Below, piece by piece: positions 8,718-17,309 of a DNA stretch of 51,990 nucleotides. The DNA is taken from contig VGAA01000005.1 of assembly GCA_016870895.1 (NCBI GenBank), positions 1 through 51,990 of the forward strand. Reading direction: 5' to 3'. Origin of the DNA: Actinomycetota bacterium. Its GTDB lineage: Bacteria > Actinomycetota > Actinomycetes > Nanopelagicales > Nanopelagicaceae. Both the position numbers and the translations under genes were made by a program. The stretch's first letter is position 1, and each line of letters starts with the position of its first letter. The notes below the pieces were generated by a model, which did not search any database, was not told where the DNA came from, and saw only the letters and a program-made list of their open reading frames with translations.

Positions 8718-9722
8718 TTAGAGTAAACCAACCTCGATTAATAAATCTTGGGTAGTTTTAACATCTTTAAGCAAGCCTAAATCCACATTTGGTGAGCCTA
8801 TTTCGGCCAGGGTTGGTAATCCTGTCGGGGCACTTTGATTATCAATTAATGAGTACTCATGGGTATCTGAGACAAACTTTTTTTGTATTTCGCTGGAGGC
8901 TAGAAAATCAATTAAACCTTTCGCTAAATCCACTTTATCGCTAGATTTTAATATGCCAATACCAGAGACATTAATTAGATTTCCAATATCTCCAGGGGCA
9001 AAAAAACCATTTATAACATTTAACTCTCTACCTAAAGCCTCTGAAACCTCCCAGATATAATAATGATTTACTAGCCCGATTGAAACCTCACCCTTATCTA
9101 TTGCCTCAACAATTGCAGAGTTTTTGGCATAAATTTTCACGCCATTTGCCTTAATCGCTGCGAGCCAATTTCTAGAAAAATCAATCCCGTTAGAATTAAT
9201 CATGGCAGTAACAAATGCTTGAAAAGAGGCATTTGTTGGTGCAATTGCTAATTGATTTTTATAAATTGGCTTAATTAGATCTGAGATGCTCAAAGGTAGA
9301 GTTTTAATTTTGTTTGGGTCATAGGCAAATACTCGAGCGCGAGCGGTTAATCCGATCCATTCTCGATTCTTGGCAATGTACTTAGTTGGAATCAAAGTGG
9401 CAACATCATTGGCAATTGGGGTAAATAACCCGGCAGCTGAAATTGCACCAAGAGAGCCAGCATCTTGAGCTAGGAAAAGATCAGCTGGTGAATTATCACC
9501 CTCTTCCAAAATTTGGACAGCTAATTCTGCTGAATCTCCGTAGCGAATATTTAATTTCACACCACTGTTGTCCTGCCAGGCAGCTAAAAATGGTGCTATG
9601 AAATCCTCAGATCTGCCAGAGTAAATTGTTAATTCAGGTGAACTTTCATTTTGGGCAGAGCAGCCAACCGTCAAAGAAAGTAATAATGAGCTCAAGCCAG
9701 CTGCGATAAGCCATCTCTTCAT
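8718..9722 (-). CDS. fbpA: Ferric-iron-binding lipoprotein FbpA
   Basis: This is the solute-binding receptor of the importer. I place the start at the ATG at 9722, giving MKRWLIAAGLSSLLLSLTVGC: a classic lipoprotein signal with Cys21 in the lipobox and 334 residues in total. In-frame ATGs at 9731 and 9761 exist, but the latter lies inside a perfect palindrome, and a -10 element (TACTAT) ends 7 nt before 9722. The mature protein starts ELTIYSGRSEDFI and has NHYY (Tyr221-Tyr222), the paired tyrosines that bind ferric iron in FbpA/FutA proteins. First gene of fbpABC; expression is probably controlled through the palindrome upstream. Confidence 0.87.
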   Translation of the reverse strand: MKRWLIAAGLSSLLLSLTVGCSAQNESSPELTIYSGRSEDFIAPFLAAWQDNSGVKLNIRYGDSAELAVQILEEGDNSPADLFLAQDAGSLGAISAAGLFTPIANDVATLIPTKYIAKNREWIGLTARARVFAYDPNKIKTLPLSISDLIKPIYKNQLAIAPTNASFQAFVTAMINSNGIDFSRNWLAAIKANGVKIYAKNSAIVEAIDKGEVSIGLVNHYYIWEVSEALGRELNVINGFFAPGDIGNLINVSGIGILKSSDKVDLAKGLIDFLASSEIQKKFVSDTHEYSLIDNQSAPTGLPTLAEIGSPNVDLGLLKDVKTTQDLLIEVGLL

Positions 9723-9729
9723 ACTTCGC

Positions 9730-9758
9730 ATAGTAATCGGCTTTAGGTATTTACGCAA
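9730..9758 (-). promoter_or_regulatory. Candidate fbpABC promoter, leaderless type
   Basis: On the minus strand TTGCGT (9758-9753), a 17-nt spacer and TACTAT (9735-9730) precede the ATG at 9722 by 7 nt. The -35 hexamer lies inside the left arm of the inverted repeat at 9748-9777. There is no Shine-Dalgarno before the ATG, which fits a leaderless transcript. Confidence 0.5.
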
Positions 9759-9777
9759 CATTTATGTTGCGTAAATA
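9748..9777. promoter_or_regulatory. Perfect 14-bp inverted repeat, putative operator of fbpABC
   Basis: TATTTACGCAACAT (9748-9761), a 2-nt centre (TT) and its exact reverse complement (9764-9777) make a 30-bp palindrome. It covers the -35 region of the predicted fbpA promoter, so a dimeric regulator bound here would block RNA polymerase. The sequence does not resemble the Fur box or the IdeR/DtxR box as I know them. The regulator is not in the window. Confidence 0.7.
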
Positions 9778-9815
9778 ATCACACCCAACTAGCCCTTGAG
9801 ATCTTTAGATCTAGC

Positions 9816-10925
9816 CTACTTTCCAGCCTTTTGCTCAATTGCAGCTAATTGTCCGCAGGCACCATCAATCTCCCGCCCTCTAGTGTCACGCACCGTAACT
9901 GCCACTCCATAGCCTTCTAAAATTTCAACAAATGCCCGCTCATCCTCAGCTCGCGAAGCGGTCCATTTCGAACCTGGAGTTGGATTTAATGGAATTAAAT
10001 TAACATGTGCATTTCTATTTTTTAATAAGCGACCAAGTAGATCAGCTCGCCAAGCTTGATCATTAATATCTCGAATTAATGCATACTCAATTGAGTATCT
10101 CCGACCCGTCTTTCGTTCATACTTATCAGCTGCCGAAAGTACCTCTTTCACCTTCCACCTTGAATTTATTGGGACTAAGGTATCGCGCAGCTCATCATCT
10201 GGAGTGTGTAATGAAATAGCTAAGGTAACGGGTATATCTTCATCAATTAATTTCTCAATGCCATTTACTAATCCAACAGTTGATAATGTAATTGATCTAG
10301 CACTAATACCTAATCCATTTGGTTGGGGGTTGGTAATATTCCTGATGCTTTGCATAACCGCGGCATAATTTGCCATCGGCTCACCCATACCCATAAATAC
10401 AACATTAGATAATCGAGTTGGACCACCTGGCAACTCCCCTAAATCACAAGCCTTTGCAGCCATAACGACTTGGGCGGTAATCTCACCAGCGGTTAAATTT
10501 CTAGTTAAACCTGCTTGACCAGTTGCACAAAATGGGCAGTTCATACCGCAGCCTGCTTGCGAGGAGATACAAACTGTAGTGCGATCTGTGTACCGCATAA
10601 GAACTGATTCCACTAATACACCATCATGTAAGCGCCATAAATCTTTTCTAGTCTTGCCGCCATCACAGCTTATTGAGCGAACTAAGGTAATCAGTTTTGG
10701 CAAAAATGCATCAGCTAATTTGGCCTGTAACTCCTTTGGTATATCAGTAAAGCTTTCGACATTATCATTGTGATGGGTAAAGTAATGAACCGCTAATTGG
10801 TTAGTTCTAAATGCCGGAACTCCCAATTCCTCAGCCTTTGCCTTACGCTCTGCCACCGTTAAATCAGCTAGGTGGATTGGACTCTTCTTTTTAACTGCTG
10901 GTGCTTCAAAAACTAAATCAGCCAT
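9816..10925 (-). CDS. rlmN: 23S rRNA/tRNA adenine-C2 methyltransferase RlmN
   Basis: This 369-residue radical-SAM enzyme methylates C2 of A2503 in 23S rRNA and A37 of some tRNAs. The iron-sulfur cluster motif CGMNCPFC gives Cys126, Cys130 and Cys133. The two further cysteines used in catalysis are present as Cys119 (TTVCIS) and Cys357 (DGACGQ). MGMGEP, the SAM-binding GGE-like motif, is also visible. It directly abuts cdsA and is the last gene of the rpsB-tsf-pyrH-frr-cdsA-rlmN series, a standard actinobacterial order. Confidence 0.95.
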   Translation of the reverse strand: MADLVFEAPAVKKKSPIHLADLTVAERKAKAEELGVPAFRTNQLAVHYFTHHNDNVESFTDIPKELQAKLADAFLPKLITLVRSISCDGGKTRKDLWRLHDGVLVESVLMRYTDRTTVCISSQAGCGMNCPFCATGQAGLTRNLTAGEITAQVVMAAKACDLGELPGGPTRLSNVVFMGMGEPMANYAAVMQSIRNITNPQPNGLGISARSITLSTVGLVNGIEKLIDEDIPVTLAISLHTPDDELRDTLVPINSRWKVKEVLSAADKYERKTGRRYSIEYALIRDINDQAWRADLLGRLLKNRNAHVNLIPLNPTPGSKWTASRAEDERAFVEILEGYGVAVTVRDTRGREIDGACGQLAAIEQKAGK

Positions 10926-11774
10926 TTACAAATACCGAGCGATAAGTTCAAATGCAAACCAAACAGCTGGAGCAGTAAAAAGAGCTGAATCTAATCGATC
11001 CATAATCCCACCATGGCCAGGTAATAAATTAGACATATCCTTGATCGCTAAATCTCGCTTAATGGCAGACTCAATTAGATCACCGCAGGTTGCCGTAATC
11101 ACCGTCATAACGCCAATTGCAGCTCCGAAAATCCAATTGACCTCAAATAGATAGTGAAAAATTAAAGAACCACCAACAATAGATGCAATTGCGCCCCCAA
11201 TTAACCCCTCCCATGACTTCTTTGGACTGATGCTGGGCGCTAACTTATGTTTACCAAGTAATACACCAGCAATATATGCAAATGTGTCATTACAGGCTAT
11301 TAAAACAACCAGTGCCAAAATTCGTAGCGCACCATCTGGATGATTTGCAAGTAGCAGTATAAATCCACCTAAAACTGCCAAATAAAATGTAATAAAAACA
11401 GCTGAGGTAGAACGTTTAATAAAATCTTTTTGAGAAATTAATAAAAGGGTAAACATTAGAATGGGAATCGTAAGGCCAGTTGAAACCGCCAAGCCTTCAG
11501 TTTCACCATTCCAGGTGGCAACTAAAAGTACGGTTGCAGCCATCATTAATACGTAATCTGGTAGCTCAATGCCACCCTTACGGTAGGCGTGGGCTATTTC
11601 TCGAACCCCGATCATGATTACTACCCAAATAAAACCAAAAAATAATAATGGCTCTAGATTAATGGTAGTAAAGATTATTGCTAGTAAAAAAATAGAAACT
11701 AATATTGAAGGAAGAAGTTTTCGACCTGCCCGCTTATTGATCGCGTCATTTATTGAATGCAGATCAGCCATCAT
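10926..11774 (-). CDS. cdsA: Phosphatidate cytidylyltransferase (CDP-diglyceride synthase)
   Basis: This 282-residue integral membrane enzyme converts phosphatidate and CTP to CDP-diacylglycerol, the precursor of membrane phospholipids. About eight hydrophobic segments are present. The family signature is in the last third (GDLIESAIKRDLAIKD followed by LPGHGGIMDRLDS, roughly residues 232-265), preceded by SPKKSWEG. The frame starts ATG-ATG; the first ATG overlaps the frr stop (TAATG), so it is coupled to frr. Confidence 0.93.
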   Translation of the reverse strand: MMADLHSINDAINKRAGRKLLPSILVSIFLLAIIFTTINLEPLLFFGFIWVVIMIGVREIAHAYRKGGIELPDYVLMMAATVLLVATWNGETEGLAVSTGLTIPILMFTLLLISQKDFIKRSTSAVFITFYLAVLGGFILLLANHPDGALRILALVVLIACNDTFAYIAGVLLGKHKLAPSISPKKSWEGLIGGAIASIVGGSLIFHYLFEVNWIFGAAIGVMTVITATCGDLIESAIKRDLAIKDMSNLLPGHGGIMDRLDSALFTAPAVWFAFELIARYL

Positions 11775-12337
11775 TAAACCTCTAGCAGTTCAACTTCTTT
11801 ATGCTTTAGTAATTCATCAATCTTAGCTACATGATCGCCAGTTACTTTCTCTAACTCTTTTTCGGCCCGAGCTAAATCATCTTTGCCCACCTTGCCATCT
11901 TTTTCTAATTTTTCCATAGATTCTTTTGCACTCCTTCTAATCGCACGGATTGCAACTCTGGAATCTTCAGCCTTAGATTTTGCAACTTTTATAAACTCTT
12001 TGCGGCGCTCTTCAGTAAGTTGTGGAAAATTAACTCTAATTACTGTCCCATCTGAACCTGGATTTACTCCAAGATCAGAATCTCTAATTGCTTTTTCGAT
12101 AGCTGCCATAGCTCCTTTGTCGTAAGGAGTTATAAGTGCCAATCTCGCCTCTGGCACTTGAACTGTGGCTAACTGGGATAGCGGTGTACCAGTTCCATAG
12201 TAATCAACCATTAACTTGGCAAACATTGATGGATGAGCTCGTCCGGTACGAATCGATGCAAAATCCTCTTTGGCTACATCAATTGCCTTACTCATCTTGG
12301 TATTGCAATCGGCTAAAAATGTCTTTAACTCTGACAT
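11774..12337 (-). CDS. frr: Ribosome recycling factor
   Basis: This protein splits post-termination ribosomes together with EF-G. I start it at the ATG at 12337 (MSELKTFL) because AAGGGG lies 6 nt upstream; an in-frame ATG at 12343 would overlap that site. The resulting 187 residues match the family length of about 185. Conserved features include SIRTGRAHPSMFAKLMVDYYG and the helical C-terminal region with TEERRKEF. It sits 62 nt after pyrH and overlaps cdsA by 1 nt. Confidence 0.95.
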   Translation of the reverse strand: MSELKTFLADCNTKMSKAIDVAKEDFASIRTGRAHPSMFAKLMVDYYGTGTPLSQLATVQVPEARLALITPYDKGAMAAIEKAIRDSDLGVNPGSDGTVIRVNFPQLTEERRKEFIKVAKSKAEDSRVAIRAIRRSAKESMEKLEKDGKVGKDDLARAEKELEKVTGDHVAKIDELLKHKEVELLEV

Positions 12338-12399
12338 TTGCATCCCCTTCTTAATTAATACAACTCTACTAGGACATTTGAACTACTCGAAAATTACTC

Positions 12400-13116
12400 T
12401 TAATTAACTAGCGTACCTATGTTATCCCCAGATACAGCGCGCTTAATATTGCCCTTATTTTTTAGATCAAATACCACAATTGGCAATTTGTTCTCCCGGC
12501 ACAATGAAAAGGCGGCGGCATCGGCTACGGCAAGTGATTTACTTAAAACCTCATCATATGAAACAAAATCATACTTTTTAGCATTCTTATCTTTTCTTGG
12601 GTCGGCATCATAAACACCATCGACACCACTTTTTGCCAGAAGTAATGCCTCGACGCCAATCTCAAGTGCCCGTTGCGCCGAAACTGTATCGGTTGTAAAA
12701 AATGGCATGCCAGCTCCGGCACCAAAAATTACAACTCGGCCCTTTTCTAAGTGACGAATTGCTCTGCGCGGAACATATGGCTCTGCAACCTGTCCCATAG
12801 TGATGGCAGTTTGGACTCTAGTTTCAATTCCTTCTTTTTCTAGAAAATCCTGTAGCGCTAAACAATTCATTACCGTACCAAGCATTCCGATGTAATCTGC
12901 TCTGGCCCGATCCATGCCTCGCTGTTGTAATTGCACACCTCTAAAGTAATTTCCACCACCAACCACAATGGCTACTTGAGTACCAGCCCTAACCACATCT
13001 GCAATTTGATTTGCTACATCATGGACGATATCTGGATCTACGCCAATACCTTTTTCCCCGCCAAAAACCTCACCCGATAATTTAAGGAGCACTCGTTTAT
13101 AACTCTTACGTGGCAT
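12400..13116 (-). CDS. pyrH: UMP kinase
   Basis: This 238-residue bacterial UMP kinase of the amino-acid-kinase fold phosphorylates UMP to UDP in pyrimidine synthesis. Visible motifs: KLSGEVFGG near the N-terminus, [11 protein letters not shown], and the C-terminal ATP-site region ending [15 protein letters not shown]. The ATG at 13116 has AGGAG 5 nt upstream. It lies between tsf and frr as in most actinobacteria. Confidence 0.95.
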   Translation of the reverse strand: MPRKSYKRVLLKLSGEVFGGEKGIGVDPDIVHDVANQIADVVRAGTQVAIVVGGGNYFRGVQLQQRGMDRARADYIGMLGTVMNCLALQDFLEKEGIETRVQTAITMGQVAEPYVPRRAIRHLEKGRVVIFGAGAGMPFFTTDTVSAQRALEIGVEALLLAKSGVDGVYDADPRKDKNAKKYDFVSYDEVLSKSLAVADAAAFSLCRENKLPIVVFDLKNKGNIKRAVSGDNIGTLVN

Positions 13117-13153
13117 GAGCGCTCCTAAAATTAATTTTGTCTATAAGTGAAGT

Positions 13154-13981
13154 TTACTGACCTACGCGGAATCTATTAAAGGCAGACACGGCAGTCTTTG
13201 CCTCATCTAGAATCTGTTGCACTGTTTTCTTAGCATCTTTGGCAAAAGCTTGCTCCAAAAGTGATACCTCTTTAACAAATCCAGTAACTCTTCCTTCGAC
13301 AATCTTTGCAATTGAGGCCTCTGGCTTGCCTTCTGCGCGAGCGCTCTCTTCCGCCAATCTGCGCTCTTTAGCAATCTCCTCGGCTGGTACATGATCTCGG
13401 CTGACAAATTGTGGTGCAAAAGCGGCAATATGTTGGGCGATATCTCGGCCTACACTTTCGGCCGCATTTTTTAATTGAACTAAAACGCCAACCTGTGGTG
13501 GTAGATCTGGTGAGGTCTTGTGTAGATAAAGGGAGACTGGTGAGCCAGTCAAAACGCTAATGCGCTTAATATCAATCTTCTCACCTAACATCGCATTTGC
13601 CTCATCAATTACCTCTTGCACAGTTTTGCCAGAATTAACTTTAGAAGCTAAAAACTTATCTAACTCACCTAGTTTTGATGATGCTAGATGATTAAGTAAC
13701 TCATCGGCGAGTGCTTGAAACTTCTCACCCTTGGCCACGAAATCTGTCTCACAATTTAGCTCTAGCATTACACCTAAATCACCTTCAGCCTTTGCAGTCA
13801 CTAAACCATTTGAGGTAGCTCTACCCTCGCGCTTAGTAACACCCTTTAATCCTTTAACGCGAATGATCTCTACCGCTTTTTGGTAATCACCATCAGCTTC
13901 ATCCAGAGCCTTTTTACAATCCAACATTCCGGCAGCGGTCTGCTCCCGTAATCTCTTCACATCCTCTGCGGTGTATGCCAA
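13154..13981 (-). CDS. tsf: Translation elongation factor Ts
   Basis: This 275-residue protein is the nucleotide exchange factor of EF-Tu. Diagnostic parts are the N-terminal UBA-like domain (RLREQTAAGMLDCKKAL) and the TDFV motif at 79-82 within CETDFVAKGE. The start is the TTG at 13981, encoding MAYTAEDV, with AAGGGG 6 nt upstream; the rpsB stop is only 1 nt away. A TTG start in such a highly expressed gene is unusual but is supported by the ribosome-binding site and by the lack of an earlier ATG or GTG. Confidence 0.95.
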   Translation of the reverse strand: MAYTAEDVKRLREQTAAGMLDCKKALDEADGDYQKAVEIIRVKGLKGVTKREGRATSNGLVTAKAEGDLGVMLELNCETDFVAKGEKFQALADELLNHLASSKLGELDKFLASKVNSGKTVQEVIDEANAMLGEKIDIKRISVLTGSPVSLYLHKTSPDLPPQVGVLVQLKNAAESVGRDIAQHIAAFAPQFVSRDHVPAEEIAKERRLAEESARAEGKPEASIAKIVEGRVTGFVKEVSLLEQAFAKDAKKTVQQILDEAKTAVSAFNRFRVGQ

Positions 13982-13982
13982 G

Positions 13983-14798
13983 TTACGCCCCTTGTGTCTC
14001 GGTTGGCTCTTTTATTAAATCTTTCTCCCAATCTGCCAGTGGTTGCTCAGCTGTTTTTTCAGCAGCTGCGGCCGCCTCAGCAGCAGCCTTATCAGCAATC
14101 TTGGCAGCATTGGCAGATCTAATTTGCAAACCTGCGGCAATAGCATCTGTCATAACTCTAGTTAGTAATGCAATTGAGCGAATCGCATCATCATTTCCCG
14201 GAATCTTAAAATCAATCTCATCTGGATCACAATTAGTATCCAAGATTGCAATTACTGGAATACCAAGTTTTTTCGCCTCAGCGACCGCTAGGTGCTCCTT
14301 CTTAGTATCGACCACCCAAATCGCTGCTGGCAGCTTGGTCATATTACGGATACCATCTAAGTTTTTAGTTAACTTTTCGCGCTCGCGGCGAAGAACTAGT
14401 AACTCTTTTTTAGTCAATAGCTGATCATTTGCACTCTCAAGTGCTTCTAGCTCTTTTAATCTAAGAACTCGCTTATAAACTGTTGGAAAGTTAGTAAGCA
14501 TTCCACCTAACCAGCGCTCAGTTACATAAGGCATACCGACTCTGGCTGATTGCTGCTTAATTGGTTCATGAGCTTGCTTTTTTGTACCAACAAAAAGCAC
14601 ATGTCCACCCTTTGCTACCGCATCCTTAATAAACTCATAAGCTGCATCAATTAGGGCTAGTGATTGTTGGATATCGATAATGTAGATGCCATTGCGCTCA
14701 GTGAAGATGTAGCGCTTCATCTTTGGATTCCATCGACGAGTTTGATGTCCAAAATGAACACCACTGTCGAGAAGTTCTCGCATTGTTACAACTGCCAT
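13983..14798 (-). CDS. rpsB: 30S ribosomal protein S2
   Basis: Small-subunit protein S2, 271 residues when started at the ATG at 14798 ([20 protein letters not shown]). AGGAG lies 9 nt upstream, so an in-frame start at 14822 is rejected. Diagnostic stretches are [37 protein letters not shown] and [10 protein letters not shown]. The C-terminal tail is alanine-rich and acidic. It is the first gene of the rpsB-tsf pair and is preceded by a highly structured leader. Confidence 0.96.
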   Translation of the reverse strand: MAVVTMRELLDSGVHFGHQTRRWNPKMKRYIFTERNGIYIIDIQQSLALIDAAYEFIKDAVAKGGHVLFVGTKKQAHEPIKQQSARVGMPYVTERWLGGMLTNFPTVYKRVLRLKELEALESANDQLLTKKELLVLRREREKLTKNLDGIRNMTKLPAAIWVVDTKKEHLAVAEAKKLGIPVIAILDTNCDPDEIDFKIPGNDDAIRSIALLTRVMTDAIAAGLQIRSANAAKIADKAAAEAAAAAEKTAEQPLADWEKDLIKEPTETQGA

Positions 14799-14821
14799 GA
14801 CGGCACACTCCTTTTCGCTCA

Positions 14822-14921
14822 ATTATTACTATTAACTTTTAGTAATAATGAGCACTCGGTTTGTGATCTAGCAATTTGCTAGATCCCTAGCATCTAGAAC
14901 CGAGTAGTTATTGCTAACTAC
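14822..14921 (-). promoter_or_regulatory. Structured 5' leader of rpsB, candidate autoregulatory RNA
   Basis: The leader RNA on the minus strand can form several hairpins. An outer stem ACUCGGUU/AACCGAGU (14898-14905 with 14854-14861) encloses an inner 8-bp hairpin GAUCUAGC/GCUAGAUC (14878-14885 with 14865-14872). A separate 10-bp AU-only stem occupies 14840-14849 with 14822-14831, and a 7-bp stem lies at 14904-14921. CUAGC at 14882-14878 could instead pair with GCUAG at 14891-14887, so two folds exclude each other. Ribosomal protein S2 represses its own mRNA in some bacteria; such control here is inference. Confidence 0.5.
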
Positions 14922-15101
14922 ACCGAACAGGTCCATAAGTTATTCATTAGTAATTAATTAATAACTTTAAGATGCGTGAAGTCACAAAACTTTTTACGAT
15001 CTTGTGCTGAGGCAAATCCTACCTGAACTTTTGTGCCCAAATTTCCACAATTTTGCGCTCAGTAGGGGCCCGGCTACATCACTTTAAAGCAGTATCACTG
15101 G
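14922..15101. other. AT-rich intergenic stretch between the rpsB leader and a small plus-strand ORF
   Basis: No gene is seen. The rpsB promoter is presumably here, but I find no convincing -35/-10 pair on the minus strand, only AT-rich candidates around 14940-14990. On the plus strand nothing stands out except the start of the small ORF at 15102. Confidence 0.4.
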
Positions 15102-15248
15102 GTGCAACTACTCTTGATCCTAACCACCCTAGTAGTTGGCTTAATGACAGGTATCGCTATTGGCAACGCTGAAGTTATCAACTGCGAGTTAACCGCTAGT
15201 AAATATTGCACTCAAATTGAGCAGCTAGATCCTCGCCGCAGCTTTTAA
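15102..15248 (+). CDS. Putative 48-residue secreted or membrane-anchored small protein
   Basis: A GTG-started frame encodes 48 residues. Residues 3-21 are strongly hydrophobic (LLLILTTLVVGLMTGIAIG) and end in GNAEV, which resembles a signal peptide with an Ala-type cleavage site. A polar tail of about 25 residues follows with two cysteines (Cys28 and Cys36). No upstream ATG exists in frame (stop at 15063) and the ribosome-binding sequence is weak; an internal ATG lies at 15144. It is divergent from rpsB and overlaps the 3' end of the convergent methyltransferase gene by 24 nt. I recognise no family, and it may be spurious. Confidence 0.3.
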   Translation: MQLLLILTTLVVGLMTGIAIGNAEVINCELTASKYCTQIEQLDPRRSF

Positions 15249-16394
15249 CTCACTCTTAAGTAATCTCGCTAGGTATGGCTGCACCTGCCAAAGTTGAATT
15301 AGCTCCTGATATCGATCAATATCAACCTGACTTACCTCAGTATCGATCTTTACCGCTCTGATTAGTAAATTTCGCGCGGTATGTTCGCCCCCAATAAACT
15401 CAACAATATCTACCTTAAACCCCAGTAATCTTAAAATCTGTGCCCGAAGTGAATCAGTTATTAAATCAATTAATCTCTCCCTTACTAACCCATACTTGGT
15501 TAATAACCCCCACGGCTCTGGGGATTGCTTAATTTGGCTCTGCATCTGATGCATGCAACAGGGTGCAACCATGATTATCTTTGAATTATTTTTAACTGCC
15601 CAGCAAATTGCATCATCAGTTGCAGTATCACATGCATGCAGCGCGATCGTGAGATCAACCTTTTGCGGCGGGGTATCGGCAATCTTTGCTGCAAGAAATT
15701 TTGCCTTTACTCCTAATTTTGCTGCGACCTTCTCATTGTGCTCTTTTGAATCTAATCGCTCATCAACACCTAAAATCTCTACCCTTTGAAATCGATCCTT
15801 CAGATACTCATAGGTTGCAAAGGTTAAATATGCATGTCCACACCCTAAATCAACGATATGAATTTCACGCTTATTTGCTGAATCTTCATCTAATAAATTA
15901 CTTAACAACCTTAAGAACTCATCAGTTTGCTTATATTTATCCATTTTGCTGGGCTTAATTCGCCCCAACATATCTGACATCTCTAAAGCTTTGAATACCT
16001 GATTACTCTCGGGCAGCATTCGCTGTTTTTGTCGATCATGGGCTAAATCTCTGGTTAATTTCACCTTACTTATACCAAGAAGTGCCTCATCCTTTTTGGT
16101 AATTCTAACCGAATAGGATTCAGTTGTTGTATCACTTAATAGGTTGGCATATCCAGATAAAAATAAGGATTTAAAATCAAAATCTTGATCAACATTTTTA
16201 GTTATATCCTTCTTGCCATCACTGCTGATAATCTGAAATTTCATCTGATCTTTAATTAAAACTGGCTTGATATCAACTCGTTCAAACTCTGGCTGCATAT
16301 TTCTGCGTCGCCCGCTCAATACTGCCCGAACAAATTGTGGATCATTAAATCTTAAAAATAATTGTTCAACTGCCTTAGCTAGCTCTATTTTCAT
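15225..16394 (-). CDS. SAM-dependent methyltransferase, Methyltransf_32-like
   Basis: This 389-residue protein has a class I methyltransferase core in its middle: motif I VDLGCGHAYLTF at about 181-192, an acidic residue in GVDER at 209-213, and LHACDTATD at 252-260. VAPCCMHQ at 277-284 resembles the Cys-Cys-His signature of the Methyltransf_32 group (relatives of METTL25 and RRNAD1). The N-terminal 140 residues are not recognisable and may bind substrate; the target, perhaps RNA or protein, is unknown. It begins 5 nt after the recombinase gene, so it is likely cotranscribed, and ends against a convergent small ORF. Confidence 0.7.
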   Translation of the reverse strand: MKIELAKAVEQLFLRFNDPQFVRAVLSGRRRNMQPEFERVDIKPVLIKDQMKFQIISSDGKKDITKNVDQDFDFKSLFLSGYANLLSDTTTESYSVRITKKDEALLGISKVKLTRDLAHDRQKQRMLPESNQVFKALEMSDMLGRIKPSKMDKYKQTDEFLRLLSNLLDEDSANKREIHIVDLGCGHAYLTFATYEYLKDRFQRVEILGVDERLDSKEHNEKVAAKLGVKAKFLAAKIADTPPQKVDLTIALHACDTATDDAICWAVKNNSKIIMVAPCCMHQMQSQIKQSPEPWGLLTKYGLVRERLIDLITDSLRAQILRLLGFKVDIVEFIGGEHTARNLLIRAVKIDTEVSQVDIDRYQELIQLWQVQPYLARLLKSELKAAARI

Positions 16395-16399
16395 CGTTT

Positions 16400-17299
16400 C
16401 TATGCCCTGGGATGGGCTTGTTTGTATGCCGATTGCAATCGCTCTGGTGAAACATGGGTATAAATTTGGGTAGTTGATAAGGAAGCATGACCTAATATCT
16501 CCTGCACAGTTCTAAGATCTGCTCCACCTTCAAGTAGGTGTGTGGCAGCGGTATGTCGTAAGCCATGCGGACCCATACTGGCGCCCACTGATTTCATTGC
16601 TTCGTAAACCACCTCGCGCACAGTTCGCTGATCAATTCGTTTTCCTCTAGAGCCTAGGAAAACTGCGGCAGCTGATAATTGATTTACTAACTCTCCTCTG
16701 GCGGTAGTTAAGTAATTACTTAATGCCTTCATGGCCGGAATACCCAATGGGACAACCCGCTGCTTACCTGCCTTACCAATTACATTTAAAGTATTACGAG
16801 AGTTATCAATGTCAGATAAATTTAAGCCGCATAACTCAGAGACTCGAATACCAGAGCCATATAAAACCTCAAGCATGGCAAGGTCTCTAATATTTTCAGC
16901 ACTTGGCTCTTCAGATGCTTTAACCTCTAGGGATTTAATTACGGTAGCGGCCTCATTAACATTTAATACCTCCGGCAAAACTTTATGAGGTTTAGGGACT
17001 GAAAGATTTGCACCCAAATCAGAGGTGAGCCAGCCATTGGCAGCTGCCCAATTTGTAAAGGCTCGGATAGATACAATTCTGCGAGTTAATGTTGCCCTTG
17101 CTACTCCAGTGCTTTGCAGATTGGCTAACCAAGATCGAATGTGTTCGATCTCCAATTGATTAAATTCAACAATACCTAGTTTTTCCATGTGCTTTAAAAA
17201 AGATTCTAAATCTGTGACATAACCTCTAATTGAGTTATCAGAGAGGTTTCTAACTAGGGCAAGGTGCTCCTGATACTGGGTAACAAGTGCTGCCGACAT
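16400..17299 (-). CDS. xerC: Tyrosine recombinase XerC/XerD family
   Basis: This 299-residue site-specific recombinase has an N-terminal SAM-like DNA-binding domain (about 1-90) and a C-terminal catalytic domain. All catalytic residues are visible: Arg152 (GSGIRVSEL), Lys176, His245 and Arg248 (GPHGLRHT), His271 (LGHASL) and nucleophile Tyr280 (TQIYTHV). It should resolve chromosome dimers at dif. Actinobacteria usually carry such a gene near rpsB, which favours the XerC name. It lies 10 nt behind cimA, so it may be a distal gene of the ilv operon. Confidence 0.9.
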   Translation of the reverse strand: MSAALVTQYQEHLALVRNLSDNSIRGYVTDLESFLKHMEKLGIVEFNQLEIEHIRSWLANLQSTGVARATLTRRIVSIRAFTNWAAANGWLTSDLGANLSVPKPHKVLPEVLNVNEAATVIKSLEVKASEEPSAENIRDLAMLEVLYGSGIRVSELCGLNLSDIDNSRNTLNVIGKAGKQRVVPLGIPAMKALSNYLTTARGELVNQLSAAAVFLGSRGKRIDQRTVREVVYEAMKSVGASMGPHGLRHTAATHLLEGGADLRTVQEILGHASLSTTQIYTHVSPERLQSAYKQAHPRA

Positions 17300-17309
17300 G
17301 ATCAGCAGA

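Noticed and set aside
12349-12407. Direct repeat TCTTAATTAA at 12349-12358 and 12398-12407 around the pyrH-frr spacer
   Set aside because: Low-complexity AT sequence; one copy overlaps the pyrH stop and the other the frr ribosome-binding region, with no other supporting signal.
13979-13981. tsf TTG start as a sign of misassembly or pseudogene
   Set aside because: The frame is intact, a good AAGGGG site is 6 nt upstream and the N-terminus matches EF-Ts.
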